Below are positions 17,417-24,266 of a stretch of DNA of 64,000 bases, piece by piece (within the stretch, counting starts at the first letter, position 1; each line of letters begins with the position of its first letter). The notes under the pieces were generated by a model. The model ran no database searches. It saw only the letters and a program-made list of their open reading frames with translations, and had not been told where the DNA came from. The stretch is from assembly GCA_050744325.1 (NCBI GenBank), contig JBOGHK010000007.1, forward strand, positions 1 to 64,000. Reading direction: 5' to 3'. This stretch comes from DASXTK01 sp050744325. Its GTDB lineage: Bacteria > Actinomycetota > Acidimicrobiia > Acidimicrobiales > VFJN01. A program made the translations under genes and the position numbers.

Positions 17417-17458
17417 GTGACCTGTTCCGTTGCGCGATCAGGCGACGGAACAGGTCAC
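17417..17458. promoter_or_regulatory. Perfect 14-bp inverted repeat in a divergent promoter region
   Basis: Arms GTGACCTGTTCCGT (17417-17430) and ACGGAACAGGTCAC (17445-17458) are exact complements around a 14-nt spacer. It lies between the leftward lipoprotein gene and the rightward peptidase gene, ending 19 bp before the GTG. It could be a repressor operator or a 5'-UTR hairpin controlling translation of the peptidase. Confidence 0.6.
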
Positions 17459-17477
17459 AGAACGGCAGACTCGGACG

Positions 17478-19451
17478 GTGGCCGAGAACCCGCTCTTCGT
17501 TCCCAGCACCCTGCCGTACCAGCTGCCGCCGTTCGCCGACACCCGCGACGAGCACTACGGGCCGGCGTTCGACCGTGGGATGGCCGACCAGCTGGCCGAG
17601 ATCGACGCGATCGTCGCCAACCCCGAGGCACCGAGCATCGAGAACACCGTCGCCGCTCTCGAACGGTCGGGCCAGGTCCTCAAGCGGACCGCGACGGCGT
17701 TCTTCACGATGGTCGCCTCCCACGCCACCGACGCGATCCGCGAGCTGGAGACCGAGATGTCGCCACGTCTGGCCGCGCACCGCGACGCGATCTACCTCAA
17801 CCGCGGCCTCTACGACCGGTTCCGCCAGGTGGACGGCAGCGACGCCGAGGAGGCCTGGTTGCTCGAGCGCTACCGGCTGGACTTCGTTCGCGCCGGCGTC
17901 GAGCTGTCGGACGACGACCAGGACCGCCTGCGCGAGCTCAACCAGGAGCTCTCCCGCCTGTCCACCACGTTCCAGCAGACGCTGCTCGACTGCTTGACGG
18001 GCGACGCCCTCGTGGTCGACGACGTGGCGTTGCTCGACGGGCTGTCCGAGAGCGCACTCGACGCGATCAGGGACGGGGAGACCGACACCTACCGCCTGCC
18101 CCTGCTGAACTTCACCAACCAGCCGGCGCTGGCCGAGCTGACCAACCGCGAGGTCCGCCAGCAGCTCTACGAGCGGTCGATCGAGCGCGCGCCGCAGAAC
18201 CGGGCGCTCGCGATCCGGATGGCAACGCTGCGGGCCGAGCGGGCGCAGCTGCTCGGCTATCCGAGCCACGCCGCGTACGCGGTCGCCGACCAGACCGCGA
18301 AGACCGTCGATGCGGTCGAGGAGATGCTGGGCCGGCTCAGCGGACCGGCGGTCGTCAACGCCAGCCGCGAGGCCGCGGCGCTGACCGAGCAGGCGGGCTT
18401 CGCGATCGAGCCGTGGGACTGGTCGTTCTACGCCGAGAAGGTCCGCAAGGCTCGCTACGACTTCGACCAGAACGACATGCGCCCGTACTTCGAGCTCGAC
18501 CGGGTGGTCCGCGATGGAGTGTTCTACGCCGCCACCCAGCTCTACGGCGTCACGTTCAGTGAGCGGCCCGACCTAGCGGGCTACCACGCCGACGTCCGCA
18601 CCTTCGAGGTGTTCGACGCCGACGGCACCCCGCTCGGCCTGTTCCTGCTCGACCCCTACGCCCGCCCCACCAAGCAGGGCGGCGCCTGGATGAACAACCT
18701 CGTCGACCAGTCGCACCTGCTCGACGAGCGGCCGGTGGTGATGAACAACCTCAACGTCACCAAGCCCGCCGAGGGCCCGACGCTGCTCACCTACGACGAG
18801 GTGCGCACCGCGTTCCACGAGTTCGGCCACGCGCTGCACGGGCTGTTGTCCGACGTGCGCTTCCCGCGGGTGTCCGGCACCGAGGTTCCCCGCGACTTCG
18901 TGGAGTACCCGTCGCAGGTCAACGAGATGTGGATCACCTGGCCCGAGGTGCTGGCCAGCTACGCCCGCCACCACGAGACCGGCGAACCGATGCCCCGGGA
19001 GCTGGTCGACAAGATCACCGCGGCCGAGAAGTTCAACCAGGGTTTCGCCACGCTCGAGTACCTCGCGGCCGCGCTGCTCGACTGGGCCTGGCACGCGCTC
19101 CCGGCCGGCGAGGTGCTCGACGACGCCGAGGGCTTCGAGGCCGCAGCCCTCGACGCCGCGGGGGTCGCGTTCGCGCTGGTGCGGCCCCGCTACCGCACCA
19201 GCTACTTCGCCCACGTGTTCGCCGGCGGCTACAGCGCGGGCTACTACTCCTACATCTGGAGCGAGGTCCTGGACGCCGAGAGCGTCGAGTGGTTCAAGGA
19301 CAACGGGGGCCTCACCCGGGCCAACGGCGACCACTTCCGCCGGACGTTGCTGTCCCGGGGCGGCAGCGGCGACCCGATGGCGGCCTTCCGGGCGTTCCGG
19401 GGCCGCGAACCCCGCATCGAGCCCTTGCTGGAGCGCCGGGGCCTGGCGTAG
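17478..19451 (+). CDS. M3-family zinc oligopeptidase (peptidyl-dipeptidase Dcp-like)
   Basis: 657 residues. Zinc motif HEFGH at 447-451 with third ligand Glu476 in DFVEYPSQ, both standard for thimet-oligopeptidase/Dcp enzymes that cleave short peptides in the cytoplasm. The conserved N-terminus NPLFVPSTLPYQLPPF and the C-terminal RYRTSYFAHVFAGGYSAGYY substrate-binding block are intact. GTG at 17478 places that N-terminus at residue 4, so it is preferred over a TTG at 17430 that lies inside the upstream inverted repeat. It is a single gene, with a convergent neighbour downstream. Confidence 0.93.
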   Translation: MAENPLFVPSTLPYQLPPFADTRDEHYGPAFDRGMADQLAEIDAIVANPEAPSIENTVAALERSGQVLKRTATAFFTMVASHATDAIRELETEMSPRLAAHRDAIYLNRGLYDRFRQVDGSDAEEAWLLERYRLDFVRAGVELSDDDQDRLRELNQELSRLSTTFQQTLLDCLTGDALVVDDVALLDGLSESALDAIRDGETDTYRLPLLNFTNQPALAELTNREVRQQLYERSIERAPQNRALAIRMATLRAERAQLLGYPSHAAYAVADQTAKTVDAVEEMLGRLSGPAVVNASREAAALTEQAGFAIEPWDWSFYAEKVRKARYDFDQNDMRPYFELDRVVRDGVFYAATQLYGVTFSERPDLAGYHADVRTFEVFDADGTPLGLFLLDPYARPTKQGGAWMNNLVDQSHLLDERPVVMNNLNVTKPAEGPTLLTYDEVRTAFHEFGHALHGLLSDVRFPRVSGTEVPRDFVEYPSQVNEMWITWPEVLASYARHHETGEPMPRELVDKITAAEKFNQGFATLEYLAAALLDWAWHALPAGEVLDDAEGFEAAALDAAGVAFALVRPRYRTSYFAHVFAGGYSAGYYSYIWSEVLDAESVEWFKDNGGLTRANGDHFRRTLLSRGGSGDPMAAFRAFRGREPRIEPLLERRGLA

Positions 19452-19684
19452 CCACGAGCGAGGTCGGGCTCGGCTCGGCGACGCTTCGTCACCCGAGCAT
19501 CGGGGAAATCTGATCCAACCCCGTCGGCGGTAACGAAGTCCTCCGGAAGCGCGGACCCAGCTGGTGCTGGAGCACATGGCGACGGCCCTGTCCGGTCCGG
19601 TCGCTCACTACTGAGCGTCCAGCGGAGCTGCGGGAACCGGGGCGGCGAGTCTCGGACCACTCGCCACCCCGTCGTCAGCCGGTA

Positions 19685-19717
19685 GCGAGGCAAGAGTGCT
19701 CACCACCCTTGCCTCGC
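19685..19717 (-). terminator. Hairpin downstream of the secreted repeat protein gene
   Basis: Ten-base arms GCGAGGCAAG (19685-19694) and CTTGCCTCGC (19708-19717) with a 13-nt loop, 28 bp past the stop of the leftward gene. The rest of the 293-bp gap (19452-19744) shows nothing recognisable. Confidence 0.55.
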
Positions 19718-19744
19718 CGCCGGTCATCCACCTCGGATTGCGGT

Positions 19745-20485
19745 CTAGCCGTGCGATCCCGACGACCCGGAGCCCGAGGACCCGGACCCCGAGTTGTCGT
19801 CGCCGCCCGACGAGCCCGAACCCGAGTTGTCGTCGCCGCCCGACGAGCCCGGCCCGGAGTTGTCGTCGCCATGGCCATCGTCGCCATGACGATCGTCGCC
19901 ACCGTGGTCGTCGCCGGTCTCGTGCCGGACGACCACCCCGTTCTCGATGCGGATGTCGCTGTCGTCGGCATCGTCTCGGGCACGGACCCGCTCGCGGACC
20001 TGGCCGTCCTCGAACTCGAGGTTGACCTGCACCCGCCGGGTGCCGGAGCGGAAGTCGACCTCGACCTCTCGGCCCGCTGACTGCTCGACCTCGACGACCC
20101 ATCCGGCGTTCGGTGTCGCGCTCACCAAGGTCAACGAACCGTTGTCGACCCTGTAGGTCACAGTCCCGGCCCCGGCGTTCACGGTGCGGGTGTCGCCCCC
20201 GGCCGGCGCGGGGGCGGTGGGCATGGTGGTCGCCGTGCTCGCAGTCGTGTCGGGCGCATCCGGCCGTGCGGTGCCGTCGGCGCCGGTGCAGCGGGGATCG
20301 TTCGCGTGCTCGGCTTCGTCGCACGGGCCGCTGATGTCGCCCGGATCGTCATCGGACGAGCTGGTCTGGCTGACCGGTGACGGCGCGTCGCTGGACGATG
20401 CCGTCGCCGACGCGACCAGGGCCGACGCACCGGCGAGGACGGCGACCGCCAGGCCGAGGCGCGGAGCGGACAGAGGGAGCTTCAT
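19745..20485 (-). CDS. Secreted acidic repeat protein sharing a domain with the gene at 22996-23469
   Basis: 246 residues. Signal peptide at residues 1-30, an acidic/Thr-rich linker with a Cys pair (C55, C66), then a compact domain at about 101-170 with the pattern AGTVTYRVDNGSLTLV, TPNAGWVVEVE and EVDFRSGTRRVQV. The C-terminus is a low-complexity tail of GDDNSGSGSSG units encoded by 33-bp tandem repeats. The ATG at 20485 has a clear Shine-Dalgarno (AAAGGA, 6 nt upstream). The central domain recurs in the membrane protein encoded at 22996-23469 (VGGTVTLQF, VPNQGFSVEVE, WKVEFRSESHRSRV). No known family was recognised. The composition suggests a cell-surface or peptidoglycan-layer location. Confidence 0.72.
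   Translation of the reverse strand: MKLPLSAPRLGLAVAVLAGASALVASATASSSDAPSPVSQTSSSDDDPGDISGPCDEAEHANDPRCTGADGTARPDAPDTTASTATTMPTAPAPAGGDTRTVNAGAGTVTYRVDNGSLTLVSATPNAGWVVEVEQSAGREVEVDFRSGTRRVQVNLEFEDGQVRERVRARDDADDSDIRIENGVVVRHETGDDHGGDDRHGDDGHGDDNSGPGSSGGDDNSGSGSSGGDDNSGSGSSGSGSSGSHG
19791..19871 (-). repeat. 33-bp tandem repeat encoding GDDNSG tail
   Basis: Units begin at 19791, 19824 and 19857 (last one partial). They encode the Gly/Asp/Asn/Ser tail of the secreted protein. The only sequence change between the first two units is in the last few bases. Confidence 0.8.
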
Positions 20486-20556
20486 CGTGGTTCCTTTCGT
20501 TGGGGACGCACGACCCACTGTCCGCCGCGGCGGCCTAACCCCACTCCCAGCGCGTC

Positions 20557-20572
20557 CTAAGGAACCGTTAAG
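20557..20572 (-). promoter_or_regulatory. Candidate OmpR-type direct-repeat box
   Basis: CTAAG at 20557 and GTTAAG at 20567 give TAAG copies with an 11-bp pitch, 72 bp upstream of the secreted repeat protein. This is the same arrangement and distance as at 11131-11146. Confidence 0.35.
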
Positions 20573-21317
20573 CGCTCAGCCGCACGACTCCGCGGCAGGT
20601 TGGTCCGGCCTGGACCCGGTGCCAGTCACCCCGCGGGCGGTGCCGTCGCGGTGTCCGTGGCGCTCCCGGCGGGCCGGTCACCGTCAGTTCCCAGGTCGTA
20701 CCCGGGGGGGAGCACCGGGTGACGTTCCCCGAAGGCGGGACGTCGTCCGCCGATCCACCGACCGGCCCGAGGGTTGCTGTCGTGGCCCCGGTGCTGGACC
20801 ACCCCAGGGTCACCCTTGCCTGGCCGGCCGGACACGCGCCCGTGCCTGGCACGATCTCGAAGGCGCCGATCGCCGGAGACGGGGGCGTCGGAGGCGAGGG
20901 CGACATCGTGGTCGTGGTGGTCGATTGGCCCGCAGGGCCCGGATCCGGTGGCACAGGTCCGGACCCGTCGGTCGGCTCGATCGACGTCGTCGTGCCCGTT
21001 GTCCCCGGACCGCCGGACGAGGAGCCGGACGGGCCCGGATCGGTCACCGCCGTGGCTGCCGCGTCGCGCTCGTCGGGGGCCGTCTCGACCGCCGTGCCGT
21101 CGGAGCCGTCGCCAGCCCGCTCGGCCACGGCGACGATGCCCGCCACGACCGCGGCCGCAGCGCCTGCGGCCATCGCCGCGGTCCGCAGCCAGGACTGCCC
21201 ACCGCGCCCACCGCGCCCGCCCGTCCGGTCCGTCGGCGTCCTGTCCAGCACGTGGCCCGCCCGCCCGGTCGGCACGCCGATCCCCTCGAGCGCCGCGGCC
21301 GCCTCCGCTCGCACCAC
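20568..21317 (-). CDS. Membrane segment plus extracellular Ig-like tail, probably the frameshifted continuation of the sigma-like gene
   Basis: From about 21330 leftwards the G/C third-position bias sits in this frame, not in the sigma frame. The product would have a transmembrane helix (AAMAAGAAAAVVAGIVAVAE), a Pro/Thr-rich linker and an Ig-like segment (ACPAGQARVTLGWSSTGATT). Its upstream stop is at 21360-21362, inside the sigma coding region, and its only start is a weak GTG at 21317. Near 20670 the Ig-like pattern continues better in the first frame (GSATDTATAPPAG, stop 20626), implying a second shift. I read it as the 3' part of one gene broken by two indels, which may be real or sequencing errors. 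An independent gene is possible but less likely. Confidence 0.4.
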   Translation of the reverse strand: MVRAEAAAALEGIGVPTGRAGHVLDRTPTDRTGGRGGRGGQSWLRTAAMAAGAAAAVVAGIVAVAERAGDGSDGTAVETAPDERDAAATAVTDPGPSGSSSGGPGTTGTTTSIEPTDGSGPVPPDPGPAGQSTTTTTMSPSPPTPPSPAIGAFEIVPGTGACPAGQARVTLGWSSTGATTATLGPVGGSADDVPPSGNVTRCSPPGTTWELTVTGPPGAPRTPRRHRPRGDWHRVQAGPTCRGVVRLSA

Positions 21318-21750
21318 CGGCCCGGCGGCGACGATCGGGGTCGTCGCGCTCGCGTTCGATCATCCGATCGACCGCGTCGGCCGTCCCGGCGCGGGGCCCG
21401 ATCGCCTCCATGTCCTCGTCGTCGCCGACCAGGCCGGTCCGCCGGTCGCGGGCCAGCCTGCTCAGGCTCTTGTTGCGGGCGATCCGCAACAGCCAGCCGC
21501 CGAACGACGCGGGCTGGCGCAGCTCGGAGATCTGGTGCCAGGCCACGGCGAACGCCTCCTGGGTGACCTCGGCGGCGGTGTCGCGGTTGCGGACGATGTG
21601 CCAAGCGACGTCGAAGGCTCGATCGAACCAGCGCTCGAACAGTTCGCCGAACGCCTCGGCCTCACCGTCCTTCGCCCGCTGCGCCAAGTCGGCGTCGTCA
21701 CGCGTGCTCGCGCCCGGCCTCGCCCGCACCGCGACCATCCCACCACACAT
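20626..21750 (-). CDS. ECF-type sigma-70 factor (region 2 only) with apparent frameshift
   Basis: The first 140 codons are a sigma-70 region 2: DLAQRAKDGEAEAFGELFER, EVTQEAFAVAW and GGWLLRIARNKSLSRLARD. Beyond codon 140 (about 21331) this frame becomes Arg/Gly-rich noise without codon bias, and coding signal moves to the frame of 20568-21317. No region 4 (helix-turn-helix) is visible in any frame. The start is either ATG 21750 or ATG 21738; the second has AAGGA at better spacing. It follows the L,D-transpeptidase stop by 3 bp, so it belongs to the same operon. The intact gene may have encoded a sigma domain tethered to a membrane sensor. As read here it is probably non-functional or mis-sequenced. 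Confidence 0.55.
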   Translation of the reverse strand: MCGGMVAVRARPGASTRDDADLAQRAKDGEAEAFGELFERWFDRAFDVAWHIVRNRDTAAEVTQEAFAVAWHQISELRQPASFGGWLLRIARNKSLSRLARDRRTGLVGDDEDMEAIGPRAGTADAVDRMIERERDDPDRRRRAGGASGGGRGARGDRRADRAGGPRAGQDADGPDGRARWARWAVLAADRGDGRRRCGRGRGGHRRRGRAGWRRLRRHGGRDGPRRARRGSHGGDRSGPVRLLVRRSGDNGHDDVDRADRRVRTCATGSGPCGPIDHHDHDVALASDAPVSGDRRLRDRARHGRVSGRPGKGDPGVVQHRGHDSNPRAGRWIGGRRPAFGERHPVLPPGYDLGTDGDRPAGSATDTATAPPAG

Positions 21751-21753
21751 CCT

Positions 21754-22512
21754 TCAGCTGATGGTGACCGGAGTCCCCAGCTGGACCAGGTCGTTGAGGG
21801 TCGCGGACACCTCGTTGGGGACCCGGATGCAGCCGTGGGACACGGCCTGGCCGATGCTGGCCGGGTCGTTGGTGCCGTGGATGCCGACCTGCCCGTCGCC
21901 ACCGGCTAAGTCGGTGAAGACGTCGGAGTGGAGCGCCAGCCCGAGGGCGTACAGACCGTACGGGCCGGTCGGGTCCTCGGTGGTGAGCTTGTCGACCACG
22001 TACGAGGCTCCGGTGGGGGTTGGCGCCTCGACCGCGCCGATGGCCACCGGCGTGGTCAGGACCGTCTCACCGCCGTCCCGGAGGGTGAGCGTCCGTGCCG
22101 CGAGGTCGATGTCGATCGCCTCGTCGACCTCGCGCAGCTCGACCTCGGCCCGCAGGACCCATCCGGTCGAGCCGTTGGGCCGCTCGGGCAGCGACACCTC
22201 GAGCCACTCGCCGAGATCCTGGAGCACCATCAGCGCCCGGGGCGACCCGAACTCCGTGGTCGCGGGCAGGGTCAGGGCAGGTGGGGCAGCGGCGTCGGGG
22301 GTCGGGTAGACGTCGAGGTCGTGGTCCGCCCGGGCCACCAGCGTCGTGGTTGTCGTGCCCTCGGCTGCCGCGACCTCAGGTGCCGCGATGGTCGTCGTGG
22401 TGCTCGCGGGGAGCACCCGGTCGTCTGTGCCCATCTGGCTGCCGCACGCCGCCGTCACGAGGACGGCGGCGAGGGCGGCGGTGACCAGAGGGACGCGTCG
22501 TCCCGTGCGCAT
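21754..22512 (-). CDS. L,D-transpeptidase (YkuD domain) lipoprotein
   Basis: 252 residues. These enzymes make 3-3 peptidoglycan cross-links outside the membrane. A signal peptide with lipobox TAAC (Cys23) is followed by a Thr-rich linker, an SH3-like region (about 50-130, with LGEWLEVSLPERPNGSTGW) and the YkuD catalytic domain with IHGTNDP (His212) and SHGCIRVPN (nucleophile Cys228, His226). The ATG at 22512 shares its A with the TGA of the upstream gene (TGATG), so translation is coupled. A TTG one codon earlier is not needed. It sits in an envelope cluster opposite a two-component system, fitting a cell-wall stress role. Confidence 0.9.
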   Translation of the reverse strand: MRTGRRVPLVTAALAAVLVTAACGSQMGTDDRVLPASTTTTIAAPEVAAAEGTTTTTLVARADHDLDVYPTPDAAAPPALTLPATTEFGSPRALMVLQDLGEWLEVSLPERPNGSTGWVLRAEVELREVDEAIDIDLAARTLTLRDGGETVLTTPVAIGAVEAPTPTGASYVVDKLTTEDPTGPYGLYALGLALHSDVFTDLAGGDGQVGIHGTNDPASIGQAVSHGCIRVPNEVSATLNDLVQLGTPVTIS

Positions 22513-22910
22513 CAACCCGTGAAGTTCGGCTCGCCGACGACCGGTGGGTCGTAGGGATCGGGATCAGGGTCCGGGTCGGGCCCCTCGTCCGGGCACTCGG
22601 CCTCCTCCGAGTCCTCGATGCACAGGTCCGGTGGGCACTCGTCGCCTTCCGGTGCCTCTTCGCCTTCGAGGCAGGGGTCGGGACCTGGGCACTCGTCGTT
22701 CTCCGGATGGTCGACGAGCGACTGCCGGAACGGGATCTCGACCGCTTCGTCGCACGGGTCCGGTGAGCAGTCCTCGAGCTCCGGTTGACAGGGATCGTCG
22801 GTGATGTCGTCGGGACCGACCTGGGCGCTGGCCACGGTGGCGGGGGTGAGGATCGCCCCCAGCACCGCCGCGCCGACCAGCATCCGGCCGAATCGGATGG
22901 TCAGGTTCAT
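22512..22910 (-). CDS. Small secreted acidic Cys-rich protein
   Basis: 132 residues. A Sec signal peptide (residues 1-30, ending PATVASAQ) is followed by about 100 residues rich in Asp, Glu, Pro and Cys. The roughly nine cysteines are arranged in repeats such as DPCQPELEDC, PDPCLEGEEAPEGDEC and PPDLCIEDSEEAEC. The tail is a run of DP dipeptides. The start is ATG 22910 with AAGGAG 9 nt upstream; a longer open frame upstream is a shadow. No family was recognised. The Asp/Glu/Cys pattern resembles Ca-binding or disulfide-stabilised wall proteins, but that is only an impression. Its TGA overlaps the transpeptidase ATG, so the two are co-translated. Confidence 0.75.
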   Translation of the reverse strand: MNLTIRFGRMLVGAAVLGAILTPATVASAQVGPDDITDDPCQPELEDCSPDPCDEAVEIPFRQSLVDHPENDECPGPDPCLEGEEAPEGDECPPDLCIEDSEEAECPDEGPDPDPDPDPYDPPVVGEPNFTG

Positions 22911-22995
22911 TCTGCTCGCTCCTTGTCGTGGACCCCGGTGGTGGGGTCGCACGTCCTGACCATCGAGCGAGCGATCTCTTACCCAAGCCCCCCGA

Positions 22996-23469
22996 TCAAC
23001 GCTCGGGCTCCTCGCGGACCCGGTCCTGGGGGCCGCCGTCCCACCAGCCGTCGACGCGGCTGCGATGCGACTCGCTGCGGAACTCGACCTTCCAGCCGTT
23101 GCCGTGCTCCGGTTCCACCTCGACCGAGAAGCCCTGGTTCGGCACCGCGTCGAGCACGGTGACGCCCGACGGTGCGAACTGCAGCGTGACCGTGCCGCCG
23201 ACCGGGCGATAGGGCCGGGTCTCGGGCTCCGGTTGGTCGGGGCCGCCGACGGCCGTGGTCGGTGCCGGCGGATCCGTCGACGTCGCGGAGCCGGGTACCG
23301 AGGTCGACGTTGGATCCTCGGCCGGTGCCCCGAGCTCCTCGGCGGTGAGAGGGGCCGGACGATCGTCGGTGACCTGGTCACCGACCACGGCGACGCCCCG
23401 CCACGCGACCGCGAGGGTGCCACCGGCAGCGATCAGCCAGGCGAGCACCAGCGCGACGGAGCGGGACAC
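22996..23469 (-). CDS. Single-pass membrane protein with a domain shared with the gene at 19745-20485
   Basis: 157 residues from GTG 23469. An N-terminal transmembrane helix (residues 4-25) is followed by a Pro/Thr-rich spacer and a C-terminal domain (about 90-157) with the pattern VGGTVTLQFAPSGVTVLDAV, PNQGFSVEVE and WKVEFRSESHRSRV. The same layout occurs in the secreted protein at 19745-20485. It is the first gene of the leftward set and is divergent from the response regulator (start 23570); the 100-bp gap holds a TAAG direct repeat. The domain is probably extracytoplasmic, judging from the short cytoplasmic N-terminus. Function unknown. Confidence 0.7.
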   Translation of the reverse strand: MSRSVALVLAWLIAAGGTLAVAWRGVAVVGDQVTDDRPAPLTAEELGAPAEDPTSTSVPGSATSTDPPAPTTAVGGPDQPEPETRPYRPVGGTVTLQFAPSGVTVLDAVPNQGFSVEVEPEHGNGWKVEFRSESHRSRVDGWWDGGPQDRVREEPER

Positions 23470-23515
23470 CGACCCATCCTGGCGTCCGAGCCTCCGCCTC
23501 GCGCTAAATCTCTCC

Positions 23516-23530
23516 CAAGCCTGGGTTAAG
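23516..23530. promoter_or_regulatory. Candidate response-regulator box in divergent promoter
   Basis: CAAG at 23516 and TAAG at 23527 lie within CCCAAGCCTGGGTTAAGG, with an 11-bp pitch. The site is 47 bp from the leftward start and 40 bp from the regulator's own start, so it could serve autoregulation. Confidence 0.35.
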
Positions 23531-23569
23531 GCCGCCGCGAACCGCGCGACAGGACTTACGGTCTCTGCC

Positions 23570-24262
23570 GTGGCCTCAGTGCTCGTGGTCGAGGACGACC
23601 TGCGGATCCGCGACATCCTGGCCCGTGGCCTCACCGGCGCGGGTCACGCGGTGCGCGGCGAGGCGTCCGGATCCGCCGCCCTGGTCGCCGTGGTCGAGTG
23701 GCAGCCCGACGTCGTCGTCCTGGACCTGGGCCTCCCCGACATCGACGGCCGCGACCTGCTCAAGATGTTGCGCAGCGTGTCGGCGGTGCCTGTGATCGTG
23801 GCGACGGCCCGCGACGACGAGGACGAGATCGTCCGCCTCCTCGACGCAGGCGCCGACGACTACGTGGTCAAGCCCTACGCGGCGGCGCAGATCGAGGCCC
23901 GGATCCGTGCCGTCCTGCGGCGGGGGAGCGACGAGCCGGGCGCCCGCACGACCGAGCTCCGCCACGGAGGGCTGATCCTCGACACCGCCCGTCGCTCTGC
24001 CCGCCTGGACGGCGCAGAGCTCGACCTGACCCGGCTCGAGTTCGACCTGCTGGTCCATCTCGCCCGCCGGAGCCCCGAGGTCGTCAGCCGGCGCGAGCTG
24101 CTCGCGGAGGTGTGGCGCCAGCCCTACGGCGGCGCGGACAAGACCGTCGACGTCCATCTGTCCTGGTTGCGTCGCAAGCTCGGCGAGACGGCGACCAACC
24201 CTCGCTACCTCCACACCGTTCGGGGGGTGGGCATCAAGCTCGAGCCCCCCGGCGACCCATGA
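23570..24262 (+). CDS. OmpR-family response regulator
   Basis: 230 residues. Receiver domain with acidic pocket E8/D9/D10, phospho-acceptor Asp52 (VVVLDLGLPD) and Lys101 (VVKPY), then a winged-helix effector (about 130-225, ending RYLHTVRGVGIKLEP). GTG at 23570 gives MASVLVVEDD at the N-terminus, the usual receiver start. The downstream kinase ATG is 4 bp past this stop. It is divergent from the leftward envelope genes and probably controls them with its own operon. The recognition sequence is not known; TAAG repeats with 10-11 bp pitch are candidates. Confidence 0.93.
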   Translation: MASVLVVEDDLRIRDILARGLTGAGHAVRGEASGSAALVAVVEWQPDVVVLDLGLPDIDGRDLLKMLRSVSAVPVIVATARDDEDEIVRLLDAGADDYVVKPYAAAQIEARIRAVLRRGSDEPGARTTELRHGGLILDTARRSARLDGAELDLTRLEFDLLVHLARRSPEVVSRRELLAEVWRQPYGGADKTVDVHLSWLRRKLGETATNPRYLHTVRGVGIKLEPPGDP

Positions 24263-24266
24263 GCTC

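Noticed and set aside
17430..17477. TTG start for the M3 peptidase
   Set aside because: It would add 16 residues encoded by the inverted repeat; GTG 17478 gives the family-typical N-terminus.
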